Virus record (IMG/VR): IMGVR_UViG_3300017749_000034
Span: 1-38,462 of that record
From: a virus
Reading direction: 5' to 3' (one strand)
DNA: 38,462 nt
Part shown: positions 6,023 through 15,215 of the stretch, in pieces
Numbering within the stretch: the stretch's first letter is position 1
Layout of the letters: every line of letters starts with the position of its first letter
Position numbers and translations under genes: made by a program
The notes under the pieces: generated by a model
The model's input: the letters and a program-made list of their open reading frames with translations, nothing else
What the model was told of the DNA's origin: nothing
Databases searched by the model: none

Positions 6023-9000
6023 ATGCACAGTAAAGAATTCATCTTGGGTGGATACCCAGAAGCTGTCGTATCAGCCTCAAATCAAGTAAGTTCCACACTT
6101 CCATCTTATATTGTCCAGAATTATGAGAAGTTTGTTGATTTTATGTCGGAGGGCATCGCCGGTCAAGAGAGAAGAGGTTTCGGGCAAGACATTCTCCAAA
6201 ACCTTAATAGGTATAGGGATTTTGGAACATATAATAAAGAACTCAGACAATACGATTACCTCAAAGAAGACCTAGGTTTTGGTGGTCTTACTGGTGCCGA
6301 AGGTATTGAAGTCCTGGGTACCACTAACGACTATTCAGTAATTACCAATCAACAGGATGAAATCGCTCTTGGTGATACTTCCGTTGATATGTTTCTTACT
6401 AATGCCGATGGTTTTCCCCTAGAGAATGGTGTTCTGTTGGTTGGAGATGAAGTTATTCTTTATCAAAGACGAGAAGGTAATAGATTTATTGGATTGTTGA
6501 GAGGAGCTGGTGCTACTGTCCTTCTTCCTTCTTTCACCATTGATGGTCAATATTATAGTAATACCGAAATACAATCCCATATTGGTGGAACCAAAGTATT
6601 CAACCTGTCCATCCTTTTCTTGGTATCCATGCTGGATATCATTCATGAATCGTTTGTTCCCAGTATTTCCACACAAAGAGTACACCCAGACATTAAGAGG
6701 TCTCCACTTCTTAGGAACATTAAAGATTTCTATCAATCAAAGGGCACTAAGTTAGGAATCAAATCATTCTTCAAGATGCTCTTTGCTGAAGATGACATCC
6801 AGGTGATGTATCCTGGTGATCAGATGATTAAACCATCTTCTTCCACTTGGGTTCAGAATAAGTTTCTAAGGGTAGTCCCCATCCCACAAACACTATGTGA
6901 CCCCAATGTAAAATATGGAGTTCCTAGTAAAATCATAGGAAATAAGATTGTTTATAAGTCTTACCTCGATAAGATAGAGAAGAATATCTATGCTACAGCC
7001 ATAACTGATTATGTTTCCAGTTACATGTATGGGGACACTATTCAGTATGAATTTTCTCTGGTATCCGATAGTACGGAAGGTGAGTTTCTTGCTAATCCCA
7101 ATACTACACTCACAAGACCTTTAAATTCATCTTCTAGTGCCATTGACAGTAGAAGAGATGTTACCACAATCACTGTAGAATCTACTCTTGGTTTTCCAGA
7201 CAAAGGATTGGTCTTTATTGAGAATGAGGGTATCTTTTATGAAAGTAAATCCTTTAATCAATTCTTTGGATGTATCCGTGGTTATAGGGGAGTGGAGACA
7301 AAACACCCTGCCGGTGTGGAGGTTTATGGACCTTATTTTATCGAGTCCTCTTATGTTGAGAATGATGAAACCTATATCACTCGTTCTTGGCCTTTGGGTC
7401 TTGTTAGTGATGTAAGAATAGATGATGGTGGTATTCTTCATTCGATTCAAGATGAAGTTACCTTAAATGGACCTGGTCGTATTGATTATAGAGAACCTAT
7501 ACTTGAGTCCTTCGAAGATAACGAAAATCATAATGATGAACTCGCTAGAACAACAAATGCTGAGCCACTCCTCCCATATATTGGTAATTATACTTGGGGT
7601 GTTAATGGGGTATATTTCGATCACGAATATGTCTTCATTTCTTCCAGTAACCTACCAGAGTATCCAGTAGGTCTCTTTAGTAGTAATGACACAACGGGAG
7701 AGTTTCTTCAGGGTGAATTTGACATTCATGTCATCCCAAGGAGAGAATCAATTCAACCTAATGACGAAATTAAATACAAGGGAACTGGTGGTATTGGTGT
7801 TTTTGTAGATGGTGTTCCCGCTTACAGTAATGTCTCTCTAGATAAGTTGGTTCAGGGTAAGGTCATCGATTTCCCCATTTACGATCAAGGTGAGAAGTAT
7901 GTAACCCCAACCATTCTTATCAATGATGTAGAGGGTCTGGCTGAAGCCACAGTAGATACCAATCTGGGTCATATCCTTTCCGTTACTTCTACCAGTGAAA
8001 CTCCTTATACGGGACAACCATCTATTAGAGTGACGAGTGGTGAAAATGCTCAAGTCCTTCTTCAGTTTGATGTTTATGGTAGAGTAACCTCAGCTCAAAT
8101 TACCAACTCTGGTCAATACTATTACGATGTTCCTAGATTGGCTGTTGTTGATAGATCAGGTAGAGGTAAGGGAGCGACATTAAGTTGTAAAGTTAATGGT
8201 GTTGGTGGTGTTGATCAGATAAAAGTATCTCATAGTGGTATCGACTATAACCCCGCCACGACTACTGTAGAAGTTGTCACAATTGGTAAAGGTGCCAGTA
8301 TTGGTGCAAATGTAGAGTATTATGACTTCAATCGATGGAGTCTTATTGAAACTGCACCTAATCAGTTTGTTGACTCTGGTAATGGTTACCTCTATCCCGA
8401 TAGTGAAGGGGTAAGAAACAAATTTGCATATATTGCAGATCCCATAAAGTTAAGAGAAAGACTTGGAGATGATGGATTCCAACACTCTCCTTTGGTTGGT
8501 TGGGCTTTTGATGGTAACCCCATATATGGTCCAATTGGTTATAGGAACACCAGAGACGCTTCTGATGGTTTAGTTCGTCAGAAATCTGGATACAGGAAGA
8601 GAGCAGACAGGGCAGATATGATTCCTTCAAATGGAACAGAGCCTGGTGTCACTCCACCTAACTCTTCATTTCCTACAGGTACATTCATTGAGGACTACTA
8701 CCACGATAACAGACCCTTCAACTCGGAGACGGTTGATGGTAATGATACCCTTGATGTTTTTAATGGAAAGGTATGTAACACCCCAGAATTCCCAGTAGAG
8801 ATTTATCCCGATGGGGTCTATTGTTACTTCATCACAGTTGAGGCTGATGGTACACCAGCTTTCCCCTACATTATGGGTCCAACCTTCAAGAATAGACCAA
8901 TCTCACAGACACTTAATGTAACTGACAATCAGGATTTTGTTCCTATCACATTCAAGTTGGCTGACCCATCGGCAACATATGATAAACGAATTATTGATTT

Positions 9001-12000
9001 TGACTTCGATAAAGTTGAGAGATATAGAAATCCCTATTTGGAATCCACAAAAGATGGAATCAGGTTAGAAGTATCTGATGTTTCACAGGGTTATGTGTCT
9101 GGTATTCAAGTGGAGGATGGGGCACCATATAACAGGATTGTTGGTGACTACCTGTATTTTGATGATACAGATACGAGAGGTCAAGGTGCTGTAGGTAGGA
9201 TTACTCATATCTGGGGTGTTGATGTAGAAGACAATCACGGTATCAGAAATGCTACAAATACTAGACTTATTTCCCATCACCAACAGATTGACCTTAGACA
9301 TTATAGTAACCTCAACCTAGAACTCGGAGCAGCAAGAAGAATCGGAACAATCAAAGCTGGCCAGGAACCTACAGAGGACCTGTATCCTATTGTCCTTCTT
9401 CCTATAAGAACAGGTGATTACTTTGTTTATGTTTCTGAAGGTACTGCTTGGAATGGTGATGATGTTGAATTGAATAATTGGGCTGTAGCTAGGGGTTTCG
9501 GTTCTAGTGTAACTTGGAGTAATGTTGAATATTACACTGAAGGAGAATTTATCTTTATTGAAGGTAACTACATCTACACTTCCAGTGGTGCTCAGGCTGT
9601 TATTGAAACCTATGAGGATCAAATTCTTACGGTTCATACAGATACACCTAACTTAGTTTTGGCTGGTGATACTTTCTTTGATGCTAAGGAAAATATTGTT
9701 GAGATTCTGTCAACTGAAGTTCTCCCAGAGGCACCTTCACTCTTAAGTAATGGTAGTCCATTTAGTGTTGGATCATCTACCTATTTCGGTAACTTCATTC
9801 CAGAAAGTGAAGAAAACCTAAAGGTAGGTGATCTTTGGTGGTCTGATCAGACGGGTCGACTCTACATCTATTATGATAACGAGTGGATATGTACTCAACC
9901 CATTGGTACTAAACCAATGATTGGTGCTTCCAATACTGGAATAGGTACACACGAACCAACATCACAGATTGTCTATCACCCACAAACAGAAAGAACAGTC
10001 ACTATTTCCACTCAGGCACCTCAACTGAGGACTGATGGGAGTAATCTCATTGAAGGTGACTTGTGGTGGTCACAACAAACTGGTATCCTTTACATCCGTT
10101 ATGAGGGTATCTGGGCTTGTACTGACCCCAATGGCACTATTCCACTAGAACCTTATGATGCTGGTGGTAGACCATTTGCGTTTGACCCAGATCCAGGTGA
10201 TCAATCGGTAGGTTTGAAGGTTGTTGTATCCTTCAAGTCACCTGATTCATATAGTCCTGTTATCGGCGCTGATGGATCTCAAACCATCACACTTCTGGGA
10301 ACGGACCCCAATAACTTGTTAGGTCAAGATATAACAATTGATATTACCGAGAATGGAACTCTCTGGTGGTCTCCAAGTGGTATTGGTACTGGTATGATGT
10401 ATATCAGATACCAGTCAACTTGGGTTATCGCTAACCCAGTTGGATCCCTGACATCTATCTACGCACTGGATACATCTGCTCCTGATGGTGGTGGACAATT
10501 CCCTGGTGGTGGCGGTCAGGGGCCTGGTGGTGGAGCTGGTGGTGTTGGTCCTCTTCCCGAGAGTGACACTCAACCTATTCTCTACTTTAGAAACACCGCA
10601 ACATTCAATGTTGGAGATATCATTGAGTTTAAAGTTGGAGCTCCCGGTATTGAAGCAAATGAAAAGGCAGAGATTCTACAGAAACTTCCTCAGAATGGAC
10701 TTAGGGTCGATAGGGGCGTAGAATCAACAACGGCACAACCAATTCCCGATGGCACCAAGACAGAAAACCTCATTAACTTTGTTTATGCTATCGAAACGGT
10801 AGAGCCTCATGGACTGAATGATGGAGATGAGATTTTTATTGAAGGATCCAAGTATGAAGAAATTAATGGATCGAGAATTATCGATAGAGCTGGTAAAGTT
10901 AAACTCGCTTTAGGTGAAGGTGTACTGACTGGTGATGAGGTAACAGGATTTACTCTATTCAATAAAGGTAGAAACTATCCTCAAAATGTTATTGTCAAGT
11001 TTAATGGTGGTGGTGGAAGTGGAGCCAGGGGATCTGCTGATGTTGATCCAACAACTGGTGAGATTGTAAGTGTATCCATCACTGAACCGGGTTCTGGTTA
11101 TATTGCGGCACCTATTGCTGTTTTCGGTGACGAACTACCCGATAATATGATTTTCTTCTATACTACACAATTCTATGAGACAGATGACCTCGTAAAGTAT
11201 TCTTCCAGAAGAAATGGTATTCAGGGTGAGGTAGCTTATGCCGAAGTGACTTCAGGTGGTGTTGGATATGAATCCATTCCACCAATCCTTGGGTCTTATC
11301 CAGGATTGGCGGATAGGGCACTACTTGAGGTGGTTTCTGAACCTATTTTGAATAGGGCAATTAATGAGGTAAATGTTATCTATGGAGGTAATAGGTATGT
11401 AAATCCTCGTGTTATTTTCTATGATGAAGAACGTAGAGGGTTTGGTGCCGAAGGTGTAGTAAATGTAGTAGGCGGTAAAGTTACTGGTATTACAATTACT
11501 GAAGGTGGAGAAGGATACGAGGTTCCAAAGGCATTTGTCGTGGAACAAGATGGTAAGTACATTCCAATTACTGATACTATTGGTTCTATTCGTGGATTTA
11601 AGATTATCGATCCAGGTCGGGCTCTGAGTGCTGACCGGTCTCTAAAACCTGAGATTCTTATTACTACTAGATGTATTGTGTCACCCACTGACAATAATGT
11701 TGGAGAGTTTATTCCAGGTAAAGTAGTATACCAGGGTGATGAAACTAACTATAAATTAGTATCTGCAGTTGTTATTGAGTATCAAGCAGATAAACAAGTA
11801 GTTGTTCTTAAAGATGTTGATGGTGTATTGAAAGATAATGAAATTCTATATCAGGAAGGAACAGACACCGAGTTCCTTATGGTGAGAGAGGGTCAGGCTG
11901 ATTGTTCTATTGTTATTAACGCCGAATCTGCAAAGATAGGTCGTTGGTATGACGATACATCAAAGATTAGTTCTGAATTGGCAGTTATTCAGGATTCTTA

Positions 12001-12415
12001 CTACTATCAGTGGTTCTCCTATGTTATCTCTTCTCCCCTACCCCAAGTCAAGTATCAGACTTTCCTGGATAAGATTATTCATCCAGCTGGGTTTGTGCTT
12101 TTCTCAGATCTCAAAATCAAATCTGAGGTTTATTGTCCAGTCACACCAGAAGATTATATCAATGAAACAATTGGTTCTGTTACTATCATGGGACCCGATG
12201 GACCACAATTCACTTATGACTATGTAACTGAAACTGTTCTGGCTGAAGATCCTGATGGTAAATTCCTTGGGATTGATATAACTATAACGGATGATGAAGA
12301 TTTTGACCAATCACCACTTTCTGGTTTAACGACTACTCAATCAAGTGTGTCTTCCACAACATCTTCTTCAGATTCAACTCAAACTTCATCATCTTCCGGG
12401 GGGTCTGGATACTGA
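6023..12415 (+). CDS. Giant gp7-like baseplate wedge protein with YHYH domain and repeat insertions
   Basis: 2130 residues, about twice T4 gp7 (1032). It occupies the gp7 position between gp6 and gp8. Residues ~25-75 (YIVQNYEKFVDFMSEGIAGQ) and ~225-260 (FYQSKGTKLGIKSFFKMLFA), plus the C-terminal FLDKIIHPAGFVLFSDLKIK (~2010-2030), resemble the C-terminal third of T4 gp7 as I remember it. Between them lie beta repeats with G-x-G-Y signatures (~615-770 and ~1640-1845), a YHYH-type domain (~820-955: HSPLVGWAFDGNPIYG ... TPAFPYIMG), three tryptophan modules (GDLWW...YIYY...W, ~1266-1475) and a Gly-rich linker (~1488-1512). The end is a Ser/Thr tail. It starts 1 nt after gp6, so is probably translationally coupled to it. 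Confidence 0.75.
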   Translation: MHSKEFILGGYPEAVVSASNQVSSTLPSYIVQNYEKFVDFMSEGIAGQERRGFGQDILQNLNRYRDFGTYNKELRQYDYLKEDLGFGGLTGAEGIEVLGTTNDYSVITNQQDEIALGDTSVDMFLTNADGFPLENGVLLVGDEVILYQRREGNRFIGLLRGAGATVLLPSFTIDGQYYSNTEIQSHIGGTKVFNLSILFLVSMLDIIHESFVPSISTQRVHPDIKRSPLLRNIKDFYQSKGTKLGIKSFFKMLFAEDDIQVMYPGDQMIKPSSSTWVQNKFLRVVPIPQTLCDPNVKYGVPSKIIGNKIVYKSYLDKIEKNIYATAITDYVSSYMYGDTIQYEFSLVSDSTEGEFLANPNTTLTRPLNSSSSAIDSRRDVTTITVESTLGFPDKGLVFIENEGIFYESKSFNQFFGCIRGYRGVETKHPAGVEVYGPYFIESSYVENDETYITRSWPLGLVSDVRIDDGGILHSIQDEVTLNGPGRIDYREPILESFEDNENHNDELARTTNAEPLLPYIGNYTWGVNGVYFDHEYVFISSSNLPEYPVGLFSSNDTTGEFLQGEFDIHVIPRRESIQPNDEIKYKGTGGIGVFVDGVPAYSNVSLDKLVQGKVIDFPIYDQGEKYVTPTILINDVEGLAEATVDTNLGHILSVTSTSETPYTGQPSIRVTSGENAQVLLQFDVYGRVTSAQITNSGQYYYDVPRLAVVDRSGRGKGATLSCKVNGVGGVDQIKVSHSGIDYNPATTTVEVVTIGKGASIGANVEYYDFNRWSLIETAPNQFVDSGNGYLYPDSEGVRNKFAYIADPIKLRERLGDDGFQHSPLVGWAFDGNPIYGPIGYRNTRDASDGLVRQKSGYRKRADRADMIPSNGTEPGVTPPNSSFPTGTFIEDYYHDNRPFNSETVDGNDTLDVFNGKVCNTPEFPVEIYPDGVYCYFITVEADGTPAFPYIMGPTFKNRPISQTLNVTDNQDFVPITFKLADPSATYDKRIIDFDFDKVERYRNPYLESTKDGIRLEVSDVSQGYVSGIQVEDGAPYNRIVGDYLYFDDTDTRGQGAVGRITHIWGVDVEDNHGIRNATNTRLISHHQQIDLRHYSNLNLELGAARRIGTIKAGQEPTEDLYPIVLLPIRTGDYFVYVSEGTAWNGDDVELNNWAVARGFGSSVTWSNVEYYTEGEFIFIEGNYIYTSSGAQAVIETYEDQILTVHTDTPNLVLAGDTFFDAKENIVEILSTEVLPEAPSLLSNGSPFSVGSSTYFGNFIPESEENLKVGDLWWSDQTGRLYIYYDNEWICTQPIGTKPMIGASNTGIGTHEPTSQIVYHPQTERTVTISTQAPQLRTDGSNLIEGDLWWSQQTGILYIRYEGIWACTDPNGTIPLEPYDAGGRPFAFDPDPGDQSVGLKVVVSFKSPDSYSPVIGADGSQTITLLGTDPNNLLGQDITIDITENGTLWWSPSGIGTGMMYIRYQSTWVIANPVGSLTSIYALDTSAPDGGGQFPGGGGQGPGGGAGGVGPLPESDTQPILYFRNTATFNVGDIIEFKVGAPGIEANEKAEILQKLPQNGLRVDRGVESTTAQPIPDGTKTENLINFVYAIETVEPHGLNDGDEIFIEGSKYEEINGSRIIDRAGKVKLALGEGVLTGDEVTGFTLFNKGRNYPQNVIVKFNGGGGSGARGSADVDPTTGEIVSVSITEPGSGYIAAPIAVFGDELPDNMIFFYTTQFYETDDLVKYSSRRNGIQGEVAYAEVTSGGVGYESIPPILGSYPGLADRALLEVVSEPILNRAINEVNVIYGGNRYVNPRVIFYDEERRGFGAEGVVNVVGGKVTGITITEGGEGYEVPKAFVVEQDGKYIPITDTIGSIRGFKIIDPGRALSADRSLKPEILITTRCIVSPTDNNVGEFIPGKVVYQGDETNYKLVSAVVIEYQADKQVVVLKDVDGVLKDNEILYQEGTDTEFLMVREGQADCSIVINAESAKIGRWYDDTSKISSELAVIQDSYYYQWFSYVISSPLPQVKYQTFLDKIIHPAGFVLFSDLKIKSEVYCPVTPEDYINETIGSVTIMGPDGPQFTYDYVTETVLAEDPDGKFLGIDITITDDEDFDQSPLSGLTTTQSSVSSTTSSSDSTQTSSSSGGSGY
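9819..10444 (+). repeat. Three tryptophan-rich coding modules in the gp7-like gene
   Basis: Three in-frame copies of a 27-31-residue module at about 9819-9906, 10051-10134 and 10353-10444. Each has the order G-(D/T)-LWWS, then a Gly-Leu/Met-Tyr-Ile-(Y/R)-Y strand, then W and P-x-G. The same module recurs in other structural genes of the window. Confidence 0.75.
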
Positions 12416-12424
12416 TGGTTAAGT

Positions 12425-12432
12425 TATAAATA
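12425..12432 (+). promoter_or_regulatory. Putative T4-type late promoter (TATAAATA)
   Basis: TATAAATA + ACT lies 26 nt before the ATG at 12459, within the palindrome AGTTATAAATAACT. A weak stem ATGGTT (12415-12420)/AACCAT (12446-12451) would enclose it in read-through RNA and overlap the AAGGAA ribosome site (12442-12447). Confidence 0.75.
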
Positions 12433-12458
12433 ACTAAAAATAAGGAACCATAAATCAA

Positions 12459-13619
12459 ATGACTTCCACCCCAATTGCATACGATGTAGTAAAGATCAGT
12501 GAATTAGAACTTATTGATAGAGTACTAAATGGTAATGATGAAATTGTTGTCAATGACCTTTTAGTTGCACCCACAGAAACCAAAAGATGTAGGGTTATTG
12601 ATCTTGCCGACTCTATCAAACAATTTGTGTTACCCATTGCGAGTGACACTTTGTTGGGTGGTGTTAAAGTGGGAGATGGTCTTACCATCAATCCAACTAC
12701 AGGTGTTTTGACAACTGATGTTGTCAACTTTAATGATTTGGCTGATGTCACCATTGACACTCCAATTAATAATCAATTTGTCACTTATGATGGCACTGGT
12801 TGGGTAAACACCACAGCTAATCAGGCATTTGTTGAGATGTTTGGTGGGGATGCCATTGAAATTACAGGTAAAGGTACAAGTTCAGAAGTAATCAGTGTAA
12901 AACCTGGTGATGGCATCACCATTACCAATGATGCCGTAACTGTTAGTACTGGTCCTGGTCTTGCTCTTGTTAATGGTAGAATTCAAATCAATATTGGTAA
13001 TGGTTTAGAATCCAACAATAACATTATTGCGGTTTCAACAGTCGCTCCTCTTTATTTCACTAACTCCGGTGATCTTGCATTAAATTATGGGTCTGGATTG
13101 TTACTCCAGAATAGTGCATTGGCCCTGGACACTTCAATGGTGACCCTCAAAGATGCTAATGGTAACGTTGACATTGCTGGTAATCTTACTGTTCAGGGAA
13201 GTTTGGTTGTAAATGGAACAAATAATATTCTTAACATTTTTGGAGACTTATCTATTGGTGGTTCCGTCCTCAATGGTTTGGATATTCAAGGAAACACTGA
13301 TATTAATGGAGATCTTGTTGTCTCTGGAGATATTACCGGTCAGAACATTAACTCCCTTTCCGATGTTAACCTGAAAGAGAATATCAAAACACTTGATGGT
13401 GCCCTCGATAAAGTCAATGGACTTCGTGGTGTTTCTTTTGATTGGAAGAGAGATGGTAAGGCCAGTGCTGGTGTGATTGCACAAGAACTTGAGGAAGTTA
13501 TTCCATCATTGGTTGTAACCGGAACTCAGAAAGCTGTTAATTACAATGGATTAATTGGTGTATTGATTGAAGCAGTTAAGGAACTTTCAAAAGAAGTTGA
13601 AGAACTTAAGAATAAATAA
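12459..13619 (+). CDS. Fibre-like structural protein with C-terminal S74 intramolecular chaperone
   Basis: 386 residues. The N-terminus (KISELELIDRVLNGNDEIVV...KRCRVIDLADSI) is a form of the segment shared by the fibre genes at 25145, 28328, 34299 and 38027. Residues ~60-300 are beta strands with short repeats (DLADVTIDTP, VQGSLVVNG, NTDINGDLVVSGDI) typical of phage fibre shafts. Residues 301-386 are an S74 chaperone domain: SDVNLKEN with Ser301 and Lys306 as the likely catalytic pair, then AGVIAQELEEVIPSLV, VNYNGLIGVLIEAVKEL and a coiled-coil end. Self-cleavage is predicted just before Ser301. It lies between the gp7-like and gp8 genes, so it is probably a baseplate-associated fibre. Confidence 0.82.
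   Translation: MTSTPIAYDVVKISELELIDRVLNGNDEIVVNDLLVAPTETKRCRVIDLADSIKQFVLPIASDTLLGGVKVGDGLTINPTTGVLTTDVVNFNDLADVTIDTPINNQFVTYDGTGWVNTTANQAFVEMFGGDAIEITGKGTSSEVISVKPGDGITITNDAVTVSTGPGLALVNGRIQINIGNGLESNNNIIAVSTVAPLYFTNSGDLALNYGSGLLLQNSALALDTSMVTLKDANGNVDIAGNLTVQGSLVVNGTNNILNIFGDLSIGGSVLNGLDIQGNTDINGDLVVSGDITGQNINSLSDVNLKENIKTLDGALDKVNGLRGVSFDWKRDGKASAGVIAQELEEVIPSLVVTGTQKAVNYNGLIGVLIEAVKELSKEVEELKNK
13611..13618 (+). promoter_or_regulatory. Putative T4-type late promoter of gp8 (AATAAATA)
   Basis: AATAAATA overlaps the TAA stop (13617-13619) of the S74 gene and lies 20 nt before the gp8 ATG. Because the bases also encode Asn-Lys-stop this could be chance, but spacing matches the other late promoters. 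Confidence 0.55.
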
Positions 13620-13638
13620 GTAAAAGTCAGACTCTATT

Positions 13639-15186
13639 ATGGCTACGGCTAACATAAACGATCTAAGAATACATAATGCTAGAAATTTCCTAGAGGCTCT
13701 TCATGGACCTAATGGAGAATATCGCAGTTACATATTCTTAGGAAGAACAACTACGTGGGAAGTTGACGACGAGACACAGGACGAAGTTCCACCTACACCC
13801 ACAAGTGCCATTGAGGAGTTCTATAGAACTTATCAAGAAATGATATCAATGAGATACATCCAAGAAGATGATGTATTTTATATGATTCGTAGAAATGCTT
13901 GGGTAACTGGAACGATTTACGATATCTACAGACAGGATTATACTCCAACTAGACTTTCGTATAGTGGAGCTAGGAATCTTTATGATGCCACTTTTTATGT
14001 CATCAACCAAAACAATGTTGTTTATGTGTGTTTAGACAATAATGATAATGCCGCATCTTCGGTTGAGCCACAGAATGACTCAAGTGATGCGTTTTATACT
14101 TCTGATGGATACCTTTGGGTGAAACTTTATACTATCAGCAATGTTGATATGTATAATCACGCAACGGAGAGATACATTCCAGTCACAACTGAATCATACT
14201 CATCCACTACTGAGGGTGCAGTTTATACCGTTGAGATTGAAGTTGGCGGTACTGGTTACACAAACAACCCAGCTGGAATCGGCAACCAGATTCCTTTCTA
14301 CTTCTGTAATATTGTAGGTGATGGAACAGGTGCTGTTGCTCGTGTCAGTATCGCTAACCAGAAGATTATTGAGATTATCGTTGTGAGGAATGGAAGTGGT
14401 TATACTTATGGTACTCTTGACTTTACTGCCTTCAATGTATATACAAACCTCACAGACTTAGACCAACAGAAGAGCTCTCTAGACCCTCTCGGTGATGGTA
14501 ACTTGAGGACAAAGGTTATTATTACTCCTCCCGGTGGATGGGGATATAATGATGACCCACTAATGTCGGAAGAAGAAAATAGACATTATGCCGAATTCCA
14601 ATTAGCGAGACAACTAGGTGGTACACGAGTGGGGGTTTTCTCCACGCTCAACTATCCTTTAGCTGATTTTGCCGAAAATACACTCTTCCGTCAGATTGGA
14701 ATTCTTCAAGATCCAAAGTTTTCCCCAAGTGCTGGTGTAAATCCAGATACGGCGACAGCTTGTTTTGCCGTTAAATTATTAGATTCCAGCTTCGAAACAG
14801 ATTATATCATTGGTGAAACGATTCGGCAAGTTGTTAGGGTTCTCGATACAGGCGAACCCGACAAGTATGCCATTGGTCGGGTTGTTGGTTGGGACAATGT
14901 CACACAAGTATTGAGATACATTCAGATTCCACAGAATCATGCTGACAGTGATGGTGTCCTTTATAGATTTGAGGGTGCTGCTGAGGTGGAGGGTATGACA
15001 TCAGAGAAAAAGGAATTCCCCGACACTATGTTTAATCTAGCTTCTTCTGGCGTTCAGTTTGAAGATGGATATGCCGCACCAGAAGTTGAGAGATATAGTG
15101 GATTAATAACTAACGTTGTAAATATCTCCCCCATTAAGAGACAACCCAGTCAATCCGAGAAAATTTCCCTCATAATCGCCTACTAA
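13639..15186 (+). CDS. 8: Baseplate wedge subunit gp8
   Basis: 515 residues against 334 for T4 gp8. Landmarks in gp8 order are YIFLGRTTTWEVDD (residues ~31-44), YMIRRNAWVTGTIYDIY (~80-96), FYVINQNNVVYVCLDN (~114-129), DGYLWVKLYTIS (~155-166) and the C-terminal ISPIKRQPSQSEKISLIIAY, which matches the end pattern of T4 gp8 (R/K-x-P...E-I-x-x-I-x-x-F/Y). A block at ~195-265 (VEIEVGGTGYTNNPAG ... VVRNGSGYTYG) is a G-x-G-Y beta repeat absent from T4 gp8 and shared with the gp7-like and DUF4815 proteins. gp8 is a peripheral wedge protein that binds gp7 and gp10 in T4. The start has only a weak ribosome site. Confidence 0.87.
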   Translation: MATANINDLRIHNARNFLEALHGPNGEYRSYIFLGRTTTWEVDDETQDEVPPTPTSAIEEFYRTYQEMISMRYIQEDDVFYMIRRNAWVTGTIYDIYRQDYTPTRLSYSGARNLYDATFYVINQNNVVYVCLDNNDNAASSVEPQNDSSDAFYTSDGYLWVKLYTISNVDMYNHATERYIPVTTESYSSTTEGAVYTVEIEVGGTGYTNNPAGIGNQIPFYFCNIVGDGTGAVARVSIANQKIIEIIVVRNGSGYTYGTLDFTAFNVYTNLTDLDQQKSSLDPLGDGNLRTKVIITPPGGWGYNDDPLMSEEENRHYAEFQLARQLGGTRVGVFSTLNYPLADFAENTLFRQIGILQDPKFSPSAGVNPDTATACFAVKLLDSSFETDYIIGETIRQVVRVLDTGEPDKYAIGRVVGWDNVTQVLRYIQIPQNHADSDGVLYRFEGAAEVEGMTSEKKEFPDTMFNLASSGVQFEDGYAAPEVERYSGLITNVVNISPIKRQPSQSEKISLIIAY

Positions 15187-15189
15187 ATA
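15182..15189 (+). promoter_or_regulatory. Putative T4-type late promoter of the DUF4815 gene (ACTAAATA)
   Basis: ACTAAATA includes the TAA stop of gp8 (15184-15186) and lies 26 nt before the ATG at 15216. A/G-rich ribosome-site bases (AAAGAAAG, AGAAG) follow. Confidence 0.6.
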
Positions 15190-15215
15190 ATTACATAAAG
15201 AAAGTTTATTAGAAG

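Noticed and set aside
6510-12227. Several alternative-frame open frames of 60-110 codons within the gp7-like gene
   Set aside because: All are shadows of the long frame, without ribosome sites or recognisable sequence.
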